Position numbers and translations under genes: made by a program. A stretch of 35,045 nt of DNA from assembly GCA_046346965.1 (NCBI GenBank), contig JAXMHB010000026.1, positions 1 through 35,045 of the forward strand. The letters are read 5' to 3'. Of this stretch, positions 29,901 through 35,045 are shown piece by piece (position 1 is the first letter of the stretch; each line of letters opens with the position of its first letter). Below the pieces are notes generated by a model. That model searched no databases and was not told the DNA's origin. It saw only the letters and a list, made by a program, of their open reading frames with translations. The DNA comes from JAXMHB01 sp046346965 (GTDB lineage Bacteria; Pseudomonadota; Gammaproteobacteria; Xanthomonadales; SZUA-5).

Positions 29901-32900
29901 CAGCTGAGCAGCGCGTAAAGCTGCATGCGCCAGGGACTAAGATCGGGTGGAGCCCGCCATTCCGCCGCGGCGATCTGCCGATTCAGATCCAAGGTCTCGG
30001 CCACACCGCGGACGATGGCATCAAGGATGCTGCTTCGGTTGTTGTCTACCGTCAGTTCCAGCAACTCGAGCGCCGCGCCGTCTCGCGCATAGGTCCTCAG
30101 CAAATAGGCGCCATCCGGGACCACGCGTCCGCGCTGATCGCGACCATCCCAGATCAGCTCCGACTGCGCTGGATTCCCGATGAGCTCTGCGGCATAGCGT
30201 TGCACCAGGCGTCCGTCCGCGAAGCTGATCTCGGCGACCGCGCTCGGGACCCCGGACATCCGCAGCGCCACGCGTGCCTGATCATGGATGCCATCGCCGT
30301 TGGGAGAAAACACCGGATGATCCGCGTATAGACGTGCGTTCTGCGCGGACACCGGCAGTTCGAGCAAGTTGTTGTCTTCGTTACCCTCGCCGACCAGTGC
30401 AGTGGCGTCGATTCGGATACGCACGCTGCTGGCGCTTCCGCCCCAGGTCCAGTTGATCACAACCTCGGTACTGGCACCGGGCCCTAGTGCGGGCACGACG
30501 CCAGCGGCCACAGTGACACCACCGACCTCAACCTCGAGGGAGGAAGCAACGGCCGGCTGCTCTCCGAGGTTGCGTACGCCGACCCGCAGCTCGACCGGCT
30601 GTCCGCTCGCTGGCGCACTGGGCGTCAGCACCACGCCCGCCAGACTGGAAGCGAGGTCCGGCAACCGCAGCACCCGCAGTGGCAGCAGTCCCAGGTTGTT
30701 GTTCTCGCTCTGTTCGCTGACCTGCAAAGCTGCGTCCGCATAGACGTAGAAGGTCTGGTCGCCCGCCAGCTGCAGCCGCGACACGTTGAGTTCGACGGGC
30801 TCCTCCGCACCGCTGGCAATCGCGGGCAACGACGTCTCGCCCAAAACCTGCGCGTTGGCGCGCGGGTCGGCTGCGTACAGTCGAACGCTCGCGGGCGGGC
30901 TGGCGGATCCGCCGAGATTGCGGACGACCGCCCGCACCTGAAGCGCGGCGCCCTCTGCCGCAGGATTGGGAATCGCCAGCAGGCGGGTCGGATCGACCGT
31001 CAGATCCGGCTGATCGGCCCGCGCAATCTGCGTCGGCAAGGTGGCGAGGTTGTTGCCTTCATCCGACTCGGTGATCTGATTGCCCGGGTCGGCTTCCACC
31101 TCCAGTTCGATCGGCCCGGCGCGATCGGCGCGCCATTGGACGATGCGCTCCACGCTTTGACCCGCATCGACCGCGATCGGCTGCTCGGGCAGCGCGATGC
31201 GGTCCCCGCCTGCACGGATACTCGCTCGCAGGGTGGTCGTGGGCGCTGCGCTGGTACCGCGATTACGCACCCGCACCCGCCAGCGCACGTCACTACCGAG
31301 TAGCGCCGGGTCGGTCAACAAGCTGATGTCGGCACTCGCCAGCGCCAGATCGACCGCGTTAGCCAGCGCAAGGCGAAGTCCGACCAGATTATTGTTCTCG
31401 TTGGCCTCGACGTACTGGTTGTCGGGATCGATGCGCAGCTGCAGATCGAGGGCGCGAATGCTGCTCACGGTGAAACTCAGATCTAGCGGTGCGCTCGACT
31501 GCGCCCCCAGCGTCAGCTGCGCCTCCGCCAGAACGACCGCGCTGCCGGTCTCGGTCAGGGCCACGCGCACGCTGGCCGGACTGAGCCCGAGATTCTGCGC
31601 GGTGCCGATCACCCGGATAGTGGCAGGAACGGTGCTCAGCACTGCCGGTTGCAGGCTTACGCTGGTCAATGCCAGCTCCGCTGTCGACGGTGGTGCCGCA
31701 ACGATCAGATCCAGCCGGCTCTGATTGTCGGCTTCGCTGGACTCCGCAACCACTTCGCCAGCATCCGCCCAGACGTACAACGAGTGGGCGCCGGCGGGAG
31801 TCGCTATCCAGCTCAGTTGCTGCGACAGGCGCGCACCACTATCCAGATCGGCCACCGTCGTGGATCCGATCAGCCGACCCGCCTGAGCCGGATCACCGTC
31901 GTACCAGCGCAGCAGGAAGCTTCCGGATGCGCTGCGGCCGGTGTTCTCAATCTCCGCGCGCAGCAGCGCCGTCTCACCGTCCGTGGGCTGCATGGGGAGC
32001 ACTTGCAGCGCTCCGCGGATCCGCAGATTCGGCCGGCCCACGGTGGACAAGGCGAGCGTGGCCTGCGCGGTCGTGTAGACGCTGCCTTGCCAATCGCCCG
32101 CCACCTGTTGTGTGAGCAACAGATGTTGCAGCAGACGGGCAGCATCCAAACCGGTGCTGCCGAGCGCGTCCGCGGTCAGCAGACCTTCGGCACTGAGCAG
32201 GGCGTCGCTACCGCCGTCGCCCAAGCCACCGTCATTGCCCTGACGGGCCCGCAGCCATTGGCGCGTCGATGTGAGCAGCGTGCTACTGCCGGCGTCACCG
32301 CTCAACGCGCGTACCGCCCACAGCGTCGGAAGACTTCGGCCAGCACCGCCCCGATGCACACCAAAGCTGCCGTCCGCATTGGCGGCGGCAAGCAACCACT
32401 GACGCGCCTGTTGGGTCTCCGCCGCCGCTACGCCCTGCGCGCCGAGTGCGCGCGCGGCCAGCGCGGTCTCCAGCGCCTCGGGTGCATAGCGCTGATCCAA
32501 ACCCCAGGCACTTTCACTTCCCCGAGCGCCTTGCAGGGCAGTGACAGACTCGGGAATCGGACCATCAATACCCAACAGTGCCCAGCTGCGATCATCAACC
32601 TGTCTGGGCAGCGCGAGTTGTTGCACCATCCATGCCCGCGCCGAGGGCAGACCCGGCCAGGTAGGCGCCAGAGTCTCCAGGGCTCTGACCGCCGCTGCGG
32701 TGTCGCGAACTTCGGTTCCCGGTTTGTCGGCAAAGCTGCCGTTCGGACGCTGCTGCAGCTTGAGCCAGCCGACCGCCCGCTCCAGCGAACTCGCCAGATC
32801 GGTCGCACCCGAGCCGGTACGGACGATCGGCAAGCCGGCACTGAGCGCCGTCAGCGGTCGATTGCCGACGACCAGCGTCGCGCGACCACCGCTCATGGCC

Positions 32901-33871
32901 GCAAAGCGCGATTCCAGCGCCCGGCGCGTCGCTTCCAATTGCGGCAGCAGCTCCGCCGTCAATGTCTGTCCTGGACGTCGCAGCAACACCCACCCGGCGC
33001 GATAGCTGCGTTGCGCGCTGCCGGCGGCGGGGAGTCGTGGCCCCTCTGCCGCGATGATCTGAGCCAGCGTGATCTCGCTCACGGTCGCCGCGATACGCGC
33101 TCCCCGCCGGGGCAAAGCGCCGGGATCCGCCGCGGCACTTTGCAACAGCCGCATTGGGCCTACCTCGCTCGCGCTGATCCAGCCGGCGAGATACTGATCG
33201 AGGGCGCTGTAGCGGTGCAGCGTGTCAATCGACTCGAAGTTGCCGCCGCCGAGGTCTCGCCAGTCATTGCCGTACAGCACCGAGGCGTCACTGTCGAACA
33301 AAAAGCTCCAATGGCTGGCCTCACGCCCCAACAGGTCGGCGCGCACGATTCCGCCCTCATCGCGCCGATGCACATAGCTGCCGTAGCGGTGCATCAGCTC
33401 ATGCGTGAGGGTATCCAGTGTCTCTTCGAATGCTGGCGCACGCGGATTCAGCGTCCATCGCGAAAACGCGGCCATATCGACGTAGCCCTGCATGCTCGGG
33501 CTCGAAAAGGCAGCGGAATGATCAAAGGTCGCCTGCCCTATGCCACTGACATCGTTACGGATTGGCAGATAGACGGCGCGGGCGTCGCCGGTCGCAAACT
33601 CGAAGCCGGTCCAGACAATCAGGAAGTCGACGTCGCTACGAAAGCGCGTGGCATAGCTGGCGGCCACGGCTTGGCGGGGTGCCGTAAGGCCACGGCTATA
33701 GTCGTCGCCCAGGTCAATGATCGCCAACTCACCCGAGTACTCGACGGGCAAAGTCGACGTGACCGCCGACAACTTGGTGGTATCAACTGAATCCACGCAG
33801 TTGCCAGTGGGTGACGCCGCCGCGGCCAGACCGCTGGCCACACACCAGAGCGCTGCCGCGAGGCCTTTCAC
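14963..33871 (-). CDS. Giant 6302-aa exported multidomain protein with peptidase-like head and C-terminal anchor
   Basis: A signal peptide lies at residues 1-20. Residues about 20-340 form a peptidase-like head with HELMH (H157, E158, H161) and a later SHWSF (H187). Residues 360-611 are alpha/alpha-toroid-like repeats (prenyltransferase/squalene-cyclase type). Five CARDB domains cover about 612-1175, each ending near ENNNL or SDEGNNL. FlgD-like Ig domains with FSPNGDG or FSPNADG lie near 1188, 1875 and 2794. A propeller-like region spans about 1330-1760. Ig and Fn3 domains cover about 2440-4500, with a discoidin-like insert (3785-3910) and a second propeller-like insert (4141-4497). A sixth CARDB is at 4517-4638, and four-domain super-repeats run from about 4870 to 6250. 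The C-terminus IPIPLLGPLAALILLLSLLG plus a basic tail resembles an IPTL-CTERM-type anchor. The GTG start overlaps the upstream stop (GTGA) and has no clear Shine-Dalgarno, suggesting coupled translation. Likely a surface scaffold or adhesin. Confidence 0.9.
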   Translation of the reverse strand: MKGLAAALWCVASGLAAAASPTGNCVDSVDTTKLSAVTSTLPVEYSGELAIIDLGDDYSRGLTAPRQAVAASYATRFRSDVDFLIVWTGFEFATGDARAVYLPIRNDVSGIGQATFDHSAAFSSPSMQGYVDMAAFSRWTLNPRAPAFEETLDTLTHELMHRYGSYVHRRDEGGIVRADLLGREASHWSFLFDSDASVLYGNDWRDLGGGNFESIDTLHRYSALDQYLAGWISASEVGPMRLLQSAAADPGALPRRGARIAATVSEITLAQIIAAEGPRLPAAGSAQRSYRAGWVLLRRPGQTLTAELLPQLEATRRALESRFAAMSGGRATLVVGNRPLTALSAGLPIVRTGSGATDLASSLERAVGWLKLQQRPNGSFADKPGTEVRDTAAAVRALETLAPTWPGLPSARAWMVQQLALPRQVDDRSWALLGIDGPIPESVTALQGARGSESAWGLDQRYAPEALETALAARALGAQGVAAAETQQARQWLLAAANADGSFGVHRGGAGRSLPTLWAVRALSGDAGSSTLLTSTRQWLRARQGNDGGLGDGGSDALLSAEGLLTADALGSTGLDAARLLQHLLLTQQVAGDWQGSVYTTAQATLALSTVGRPNLRIRGALQVLPMQPTDGETALLRAEIENTGRSASGSFLLRWYDGDPAQAGRLIGSTTVADLDSGARLSQQLSWIATPAGAHSLYVWADAGEVVAESSEADNQSRLDLIVAAPPSTAELALTSVSLQPAVLSTVPATIRVIGTAQNLGLSPASVRVALTETGSAVVLAEAQLTLGAQSSAPLDLSFTVSSIRALDLQLRIDPDNQYVEANENNNLVGLRLALANAVDLALASADISLLTDPALLGSDVRWRVRVRNRGTSAAPTTTLRASIRAGGDRIALPEQPIAVDAGQSVERIVQWRADRAGPIELEVEADPGNQITESDEGNNLATLPTQIARADQPDLTVDPTRLLAIPNPAAEGAALQVRAVVRNLGGSASPPASVRLYAADPRANAQVLGETSLPAIASGAEEPVELNVSRLQLAGDQTFYVYADAALQVSEQSENNNLGLLPLRVLRLPDLASSLAGVVLTPSAPASGQPVELRVGVRNLGEQPAVASSLEVEVGGVTVAAGVVPALGPGASTEVVINWTWGGSASSVRIRIDATALVGEGNEDNNLLELPVSAQNARLYADHPVFSPNGDGIHDQARVALRMSGVPSAVAEISFADGRLVQRYAAELIGNPAQSELIWDGRDQRGRVVPDGAYLLRTYARDGAALELLELTVDNNRSSILDAIVRGVAETLDLNRQIAAAEWRAPPDLSPWRMQLYALLSWPPSTPQPAGVYSVHPHDRQLRAVISGAWVAQQANGALGASIRWFEFTPNGDALVFELERTLQGGTREYSLWRTALDSVDAPQRLAASSVAETRLYLGAFDRQHYALLRGDVLERLDLLSGELVVLATATEGLSADRPIGPGGILVTPTTFIAGRYYPNASGPAVAIPPADPSAEMAEYVPNATGSHVLRLEQRAEQFRLTLIDAARGTQVLLREVPRERAGFPGDPWNEAQLAVTQALHAQWLEGEDAFAVYDGQSHRISLIGVDGQVQADSPLPALARLGLYRSDGLASVCNDPVPAVFATTGLLASAVYDPWSRTLLLDHEERATVRFYCGPEWSTAAGVAEMVSVDVATMTSRLDGRCEAAESLELIDASDRARYACAADFGAPRLILRDGSRIAADGRVRSSDGTLSQTPWSDAGHVRALWSDQAQLLLDDGTLYTHYLNLSARLQARSAGRRIVLSGVAADRNLDYYELEWARASAPDVWYALSVPQREEVRGEEFLAYTPAEPGDLRFRLRVVDRAGNVAIAYARARSADPGAIDLEQVSPRAFSPNGDSVQDQVELRFRVLAAVSTRFEVHNAAGIRVRQQDLVYGNADLGPKTLAWDGRDDGGAPLPDGRYQVSVDGQTWWVTLDTVPPQLRLEASAWYRADTEGGAVSAGLPTLRMGCFEAATRAVGGCGELQRQADLNAPIERVRGLEQCGDRPGGICAVHTSSDAGRERWRLAARDDAGNQALTPWQGPQAAALVLHGVRPPAEIDPAQLPVRVRFQPLPFDVNAPADVGSVFTGARLQLLDGTVGSTEIELQARAPGGVGGWRQLGRWPIADVRVCSSYAVGECAQRGLELPLDLRQEVVGASLDLRAVARGGSGGDSESNRIRINVPGLGTPQLWSPGVGGSSAQALRDRMPPGEPGVRYNYIYVESHLPGTLREPVLAQPAGVTRPESVISNLVAADTSGLMFRLEQCTTAPVEILARAALRGSTQRSPRVTLTLIGQPEGTTCSGGSPGSSGLNRLKVQASPRIGARCGAAPTGGLQISVEAESVTIGPQQQLRLLQMQGGTVVATLAVRERANSQAANFVETFDVDTAGIPLGAINLRAELIGTAASLRADTLAIIDRTPPAVALTQPAPGGRVCAGSGVNVSGQVQEANGYALALDYGLSANVGTWFCARATPRMGLRSYCTAPAGEDLIAPATTGLLYTWAETAPPLGTVSLRLRASDWSGAEVCSTSTFELDSGIDWNESRPAETWLDPINRVLGLAPEGRAAYRQARLWRSSGESVDLTLSLHRMSSAYVIDPAPLASLFSQSGLSGETMLSWDGRRGGVVADDGWYALRVHATDSCGHADQVDARVLLDATAPMVSVGAPQQGATLVDPSIALVAGFDDAHADQWLVEFGLGTDPATWEQIAQGSGNRPLGSVLANWARGTREGLAVLRFSATDALGNRREQRVSVILAPRVRIVDRAELVPAAFSPNADGRQDLSRAQLLLAREARVSVRVLDAQGAVLRELANAQSVAAGPASWDWDGRSAAGVLQPEGVYRIDYVAQDSTQASVQEQGSLQAQLDLTPPALTITRPAGGYLDAGLVLWSVDDSLLRTAQARLYELPGNALRTEQTVLQNGAHTLIDGTALQELRYRLDLEAEDLAGNSTRVSREFRVDRTPPILELGTPLNGSVWARGASTAVQARVDDAHLASWTFQIRPVGGSNWSDLAQGSAPLPTMGQLATVVPTLVDGDYDVRLLAQDHSGSESSALRSISIDGTPPQAVIDAPAAGAQVGARFELRGSATDAHLLEYRVSLASPAQAAAGTWTDVLVSSTPVSAGVLGLLADLGDLGPQRLRLRAVDRAGLVAEVQRDLVIDALPPATPTGLAAVVLQNRDVRLSWNASAGASGYWLSRLGALLSASPLLPTEYLDALVPEGRLRYQVRSVDEAGNESAPSAPVEVVVDRTPPLVLILQPRQGERVRGVQRVQGVAYAEDDFARFELSLSQGGVTQLLQSGTQSVVNGTLGTLDTRSYAEGSVLQLRLSARDTRANEASVQLDLVVDNQPPAAPQGLVLAEQGADVRAEWQPNIEPDLLGYLLFRDEQLVNGPAALPEDLRAYARQTTQYQDPAVGDGTRVYRVYAIDTAGNVSAPSAPVSISIEHGAPKVLFLSPASGTAFEREVLVEADSPDRDVIEMRFEARSVNGSFAPVGGVLTQRPFQLRFQPTDLGDYEIRASARDSAGLNTIEPPVLLLSHVDRTPPGVVTAVSARADGNAVDVQWPAVDAADLAGYRVNGRRLSDGASWQSDLLTGLSARHENAEPGHWRYQVRAYDAAGNAAEPTAFDEAEVYALDLLTGRSPTSDSMIAVEGLSTASGTVEVELTDAGGTQTRGPYRTDESGAYSALIPGLANGDSQLRVRVRNDEGDRSSAATALVQRGALPAAPTGLAAIINAPQVQLSWAAEPGLRYRVWRDGGPVPAEVSIPGPYVLSDSGGALGPPVLAFDQDPQTAWSIGVVGPSLRGTYLQTEWPSALALSALRIQYAAVEARATAVDLWAWSGQNWVLLARQTGAADASVEIAIDPPYLTDRLRIVPRGVPWTGYQELQVAEVELRHLPMQSAGTLTDVPADGRHRYRVAAISALGLQGPQSAEITVAVGDVDAPDAPVLSGAASGNNASLEWTASVAPDVAYYRLYRDDTLIASLPATVRTQLDQTLRNGRYRYVVRAVDAAGNASDPSNTLTLDISAQLPGTPVGLSITAPPRGAELSLQWQPGPGAAPTQYQLRRSLDAAGPYTQLPPVSDSSYLDSGLENGTRYYYTVEAIDAAGNRSAPTAPVSGLPRDLDPPPAPQLSYPGTAGTVVDHARSSTDLCAWAPSAASIEWPVVAGAGGATSALTSAQRVRELPPSLANPESLLLAASGRSAWITRSGASTYVRLDDLTLQAMPSGLIALSMNGDGDAMYARASTGQLLRIALPGGESAALDLGLAEIDALLPALDEHAGVVMGRELPGGTTGLWWFERDSLQRTQVSGVDATQVDPGSLRIDGTADAVLLRQGSALIWAQREGSSVQVHANADGVMAALTLDGSRAVFGVRDGIAEVLWLRERGSAVNVQFKRFEEFVGALSWVGNAHLQLTTGTHWWLYRTDEPNTPMQLATLPGAVRAQSPAGRMIVGDGPVAVFDPAFLSCQRGLVLAPGINTLRVHALDAAGNRSLPSAAIQLRRPDADRPDLAVSVAEIAVDPPQAQPGQAMQMRVTVRNLGNVAAAASRLRVAILRDATPVRALTAAVPALARGVGTLINVQLGSLDATGTYQLRVQVDADAVIAESDESNNSAARDYWVALDGAPQLELELSGSDLAPGDPLLGEVRVRSGNTLFQGQLQLRIEDHSGALVAMLADESTGALQPGAVYRRSFQQDSSALLAGAYRVRAQLRSAGNLIQDEMRAFNLQALREFELAVTPLQPSYSAGSQAELALRVRYRAGNVYVSGAQLALDLTPAAGGAPAYSWQRALGGLEPGFEAQQTLRLSTTGIAPGNYIVRMELSAPDGSWQAQSLLALTTAQSSTAPSGTLGAVPAPVVLGMAAAVQYAIQNPSELALSNVPVRVAVRRAADLSIVAQAQINWSVPALGTMSGELPISTAALAPEPLLATLEWSSAPDQWTLLAIRSVDVIDGLPPELTTVLPGAFAPQPAAMRVQVVDAHSALERTEVRVDGDQWRPAYSLGTGQYGRSVSGLAEGTHEVRFRSADVWGNQAETVPHSFIVDATPPVIQITGVSDGQLSRTPLTPVVTITDAHPGSQTLLLDGRPFVSGTAVASEGAHTLEVGAVDLAGNRANLRLAFTIDSTAPAVAFVTPANGASISAESVDVSLSSEALATVQLTTGAYSAQRSADAQGAVSFAAVPLLPGTNQLRAQASDVAGNLSAPVLLNLVRSDDPAAVLIGAVQVASASVEPGTVLQVSYSVTHTGNQARPGQMLRMQLRNALGQVLVSDERTRDFAVAGSYSETFAYATAGYPLGTLSFALDAAGPSGYVNLAVGTATMADLTAPALTLLAPTPGAVLRAPVTIRASASDALSSIASVELALDGGSWQALAPDAGAFASAALDLAEGPHAYALRATDGAGNIGQLQNQSLTVDLTPPVISISGVVDGQLSRDPLTPVIVISDAHPGTSSLRLNGASYSSGTPVSASGEYQLDVQAEDAAGNSAAQSLRFRIDRDPPALSFLQPANNAVILTDTVSVIGQTEAGASVTLSAGSFQTLTSAGADGRFLVPDVPLQVGGNAVQARATDPAGNQGATATLTLEYRANAGITLKGSVQAQPDPAAHGGSVSITATVRNTAGTQARALPLRLLAMAAGSSSDWARHEYAVTLAPGAQVEESWMLSLAGQGLGLQRIVLEGYFTDSQGVQAWIAIAERTFSISDQTGPTVAIVSPATQSIHGASVAVEASAEDPLSGIGLVEARLGSGFWIALSPKGATPGRFVGTLTAQAEGDTQLRVRAYDLAGNLAVSEARPLRIDLRPPQTTITGVPATPVNQPVTPQVDVQDGSPVQVDLRLNGAPYVAGTTVRAEGSYRLDVEAVDAAGNTSRASASFVIDLTPPAVVIAYPTPGTRTKRSGIEVLGSAEPGASVRVLAPGYAANAVLNPLGQFGPLRVPLLVGDNPISAEARDAAGNIGRAGPVVVVRESNSDRGLIGDLTGPTELVLGANLPLAIQLQNLSTQNLQTLTVRIRALAGERVLNTEQRNLTLNAGDFSRFDLIWSSASWPAGRIDLLLERVDGARIEVLDRYSLTAIDRVPPELAILTPQPGQVMAIGERIRVRAIDVHSALAAVELRFDSGAWTTLTPDTSTPDVWQLPLPALSAGNHQMYARATDAGGNSAGAGPVEFRARAILPLQISEPADGAQLPPGLIDLVGTTQAQATVRVRRVGSTDERSAIADADGRFRVTGVMLPDGEQRYEIQASNAAGDTSDMVQLRLVGFDPVRIPIPLLGPLAALILLLSLLGSAYLQLDPKPRGRQQ
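14972..14977 (-). promoter_or_regulatory. Strong ribosome binding site of the large rhs gene
   Basis: GGGAGG on the minus strand lies five bases before GTG 14966-14964, inside the last codons of the giant gene. It supports this start and independent re-initiation at the GTGA overlap. Confidence 0.7.
15090..19265 (-). repeat. Tandem four-domain super-repeat in the giant gene
   Basis: A unit of about 370 residues (CARDB-like, Ig-like, an ITGV domain, then an Ig-like domain opening FxxPANGA) recurs. The third domain of each unit starts at residues 5056 (PPVIQITGV), 5426 (PPVISISGV) and 5805 (RPPQTTITGV), spacings of 370 and 379. The first two copies are the closest to each other, sharing DGQLSR, PLTPV and DAHPG. 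A fourth unit at about 5975-6260 lacks the ITGV domain. Confidence 0.75.
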
Positions 33872-34245
33872 GGATGGCGCGGCGGTTTGACGGGTTCAAC
33901 CGGAGTCATGATCAATGACTCGGCACGTGCCGCGCGCTGATCCGCCGCTTCCATTTGCGCGACCGCTTCCGGATCCAGCCGCGCACCCAAGGCCAAGGTT
34001 TGCTGCAGCACGAGCCCCTGGTAGCTGCGTTTGAGCTGCAGCGTGACCTGATCCGGTTGTACGGCATGCAGCGTGAATCCCGAATCCGCTAACGATTCGT
34101 GCACATGCACCAACCGCAACTGCTCGTCCGCACCGACAAACACAGCCGTTTGCGCCGACACGTCAAGCGCCAGCAATTGCCAGTTCTGTGGCGCCCCACC
34201 GTCCGCCGCCAAAATCACCCACGCCACGCCCACCCAGATTCCCAT
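33868..34245 (-). CDS. Small exported protein, first gene of the giant operon
   Basis: This encodes a 125-aa protein with a short hydrophobic start (MGIWVGVAWVILAADGGA), probably a signal peptide or signal anchor. Then comes a small beta-rich domain with VFVGADEQLRLVHVHESLA and FTLHAVQPDQVTLQLKR. That pattern resembles the small periplasmic domains of GspC- or PilP-type secretion proteins, but the match is loose. The tail is a charged helix and a proline-rich end. I chose ATG 34245-34243: a TTG at 34281 is also open, but it falls at the expected transcription start. The stop overlaps the start of the giant gene as GTGA, so the two are co-translated. The role is unknown; helping export or assembly of the giant protein is inference. 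Confidence 0.7.
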   Translation of the reverse strand: MGIWVGVAWVILAADGGAPQNWQLLALDVSAQTAVFVGADEQLRLVHVHESLADSGFTLHAVQPDQVTLQLKRSYQGLVLQQTLALGARLDPEAVAQMEAADQRAARAESLIMTPVEPVKPPRHP

Positions 34246-34287
34246 GCGGCTACCCCGACCCCTGTTTCGGGCTATCAGCAAGAGTTA

Positions 34288-34316
34288 ACGCTACGACGCA
34301 ATTTAACACTTGTCAA
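34288..34316 (-). promoter_or_regulatory. Putative sigma-70 promoter of the giant operon
   Basis: The minus strand carries TTGACA (34316-34311), a 17-base spacer and TAGCGT (34293-34288). The -35 is perfect and the -10 matches three of six positions. It lies just upstream of the first gene of the operon and would start transcription near 34281. Confidence 0.5.
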
Positions 34317-34524
34317 CGCAACGTGAATCAGATCCTCGATTGCAGGGCGATCGCCTAGACGCAACTTTGGCGGGCAAGACGCGCCTCGTGCCGCTGTGCG
34401 GGATGGACGGCTGCGGCGCCGAGTGGCTAGGGAAAGCGTCTGGCTCAGCCAGAGTCCGGCATCGCCACCGTCTGCTGCAGGCGGGCTCAGGGTGCCGCAT
34501 GGAGTCCGAGACTCGCGCGGTGCT

Positions 34525-34896
34525 CTACGCGTTCAGCCAGCCCAGCGCGTCTGTGCGGTCGTTGAAGATGCGGACATGGACGCCGCGGTTGAGGCAGACG
34601 GTTTCCCAGAAGCGTACATCGTCGGCGGCCGATGCTGCCTTGGGCAGCAGCACCGCCTCGCGCATCGTCGTGACGCCCGGGTTCTGGCTGAGCGTGTTGG
34701 CGATATCAAACAGCGTCAGAATGGAGTGGCCGCCGAGCAGTTCGGTGCAGTCGGCGAGAAATCGTTGGATGCGGCTGCGCTCGGCCAGTTGCAGCGTGGC
34801 GCGCACGGCGAGTTCGAGGGTGCTCGGGTCCAGTTCACCCGCGTAACGGGTTTCGATGACCGGATAGTCGGACATCACTGCGCATTGCCACGGCAT
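34525..34896 (-). CDS. Small STAS/SpoIIAA-like cytoplasmic protein
   Basis: This encodes a 123-aa protein with no signal peptide. The order is a beta strand (YPVIETRYAGELDPSTLE), a helix with LAERSRIQRFLADCTELLGGHS, then LFDIANTLSQ and a final VRFWETVCLNRGVHVRIFND segment. Alternating strands and helices with a central FLADCT resemble STAS/SpoIIAA-like or similar small alpha/beta proteins of unknown function. I chose ATG 34896-34894 because GAGGAA lies seven bases upstream; ATG 34917 and ATG 34875 are alternatives without one. A promoter-like site separates it from the giant operon, so it is probably a separate unit and may mark the ordinary chromosome at the edge of the toxin locus. No link to the toxin system is visible. 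Confidence 0.7.
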   Translation of the reverse strand: MPWQCAVMSDYPVIETRYAGELDPSTLELAVRATLQLAERSRIQRFLADCTELLGGHSILTLFDIANTLSQNPGVTTMREAVLLPKAASAADDVRFWETVCLNRGVHVRIFNDRTDALGWLNA

Positions 34897-34903
34897 GGGC
34901 GGG

Positions 34904-34909
34904 TTCCTC
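34904..34909 (-). promoter_or_regulatory. Ribosome binding site of the STAS-like gene
   Basis: GAGGAA on the minus strand lies seven bases before ATG 34896 and decides that start over ATG 34917 and ATG 34875. Confidence 0.6.
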
Positions 34910-34999
34910 GAGAGCACCGGGCTTGCCGGCTGGGCCGGTAGCCTCGGATGGTCTCAAGGCAGGTCAGCACCGCCCATGACCGCGATCAATACGGCCGTG

Positions 35000-35011
35000 C
35001 ACCTTAAGGTG
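35000..35011. promoter_or_regulatory. Perfect 12-base palindrome CACCTTAAGGTG
   Basis: This lies about 100 bases upstream of the STAS-like gene. It could be a binding site for a dimeric regulator. No gene can be called in the terminal 34918-35045 stretch. Confidence 0.25.
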
Positions 35012-35045
35012 TAGGTGCCGGGTCGGGAATGACGCCGCGGCCGAC

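Noticed and set aside
33360..33410. Metzincin-type zinc motif HExxHxxGxxH
   Set aside because: The third His is one residue too far, so only a general HExxH peptidase-like call is supported.
31649..33790. 713-codon open frame on the plus strand
   Set aside because: It lies wholly antisense to the giant gene, shows no domain pattern, and is explained by GC-rich codon use.
34245..34281. TTG 34281 as the start of the small exported protein
   Set aside because: It would coincide with the predicted transcription start and put an Arg-rich stretch before the signal peptide; ATG 34245 is better placed.

Overview
The window is one block of accessory DNA read almost entirely from the minus strand. 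It is GC-rich, with GC-rich third codon positions and long antisense shadow frames. Sec signal peptides, lipoboxes and an IPTL-like C-terminal anchor point to a Gram-negative proteobacterium. A gammaproteobacterium of the Lysobacterales/Xanthomonadales type is my guess, at low certainty. I see no tRNA, rRNA, CRISPR array or intact insertion sequence.

Reading in the direction of transcription (right to left): (1) 34525-34896 is a small STAS-like protein. (2) A promoter near 34288-34316 precedes a tightly packed operon: a 125-aa exported protein (33868-34245), a 6302-aa exported protein (14963-33871), a 3602-aa Sec-exported Rhs/YD-repeat protein (4158-14966) and a 248-aa lipoprotein (3415-4161). 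All three junctions inside the operon are 4-base GTGA overlaps. The 6302-aa protein has a HExxH peptidase-like head, an alpha/alpha-toroid-like region, many CARDB, FlgD-like, Ig and Fn3 domains, and a C-terminal membrane anchor. The Rhs protein has a degenerate transglutaminase-like domain, Ig-like domains, an Rhs shell ending in DPDG, and a His/Asp-rich C-terminal toxin candidate. The lipoprotein directly after it is the likely immunity protein.

(3) Downstream lie two small cassettes, each a mini-Rhs with its own lipoprotein signal peptide and a copy of about 0.5 kb of the main rhs gene. Cassette 2 (1368-3130) ends in a CDI-type PD-(D/E)XK nuclease domain fused in frame to a CdiI-like immunity domain. 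It carries a one-base deletion just after the signal peptide and a five-unit GCGCC tandem repeat just before the toxin. A HEAT-like protein (854-1204) follows. Cassette 1 (584 to the left edge) is intact as far as it can be read and runs out of the window.

My reading is a surface-displayed polymorphic toxin locus built on Sec export, not on type VI secretion: no PAAR, VgrG or Hcp is present. The giant anchored protein would act as scaffold or adhesin, the Rhs protein as toxin carrier, and the downstream array as alternative toxin/immunity modules that can recombine with the main rhs gene through three near-identical copies. The domain calls come from reading the sequence. The delivery model is inference.
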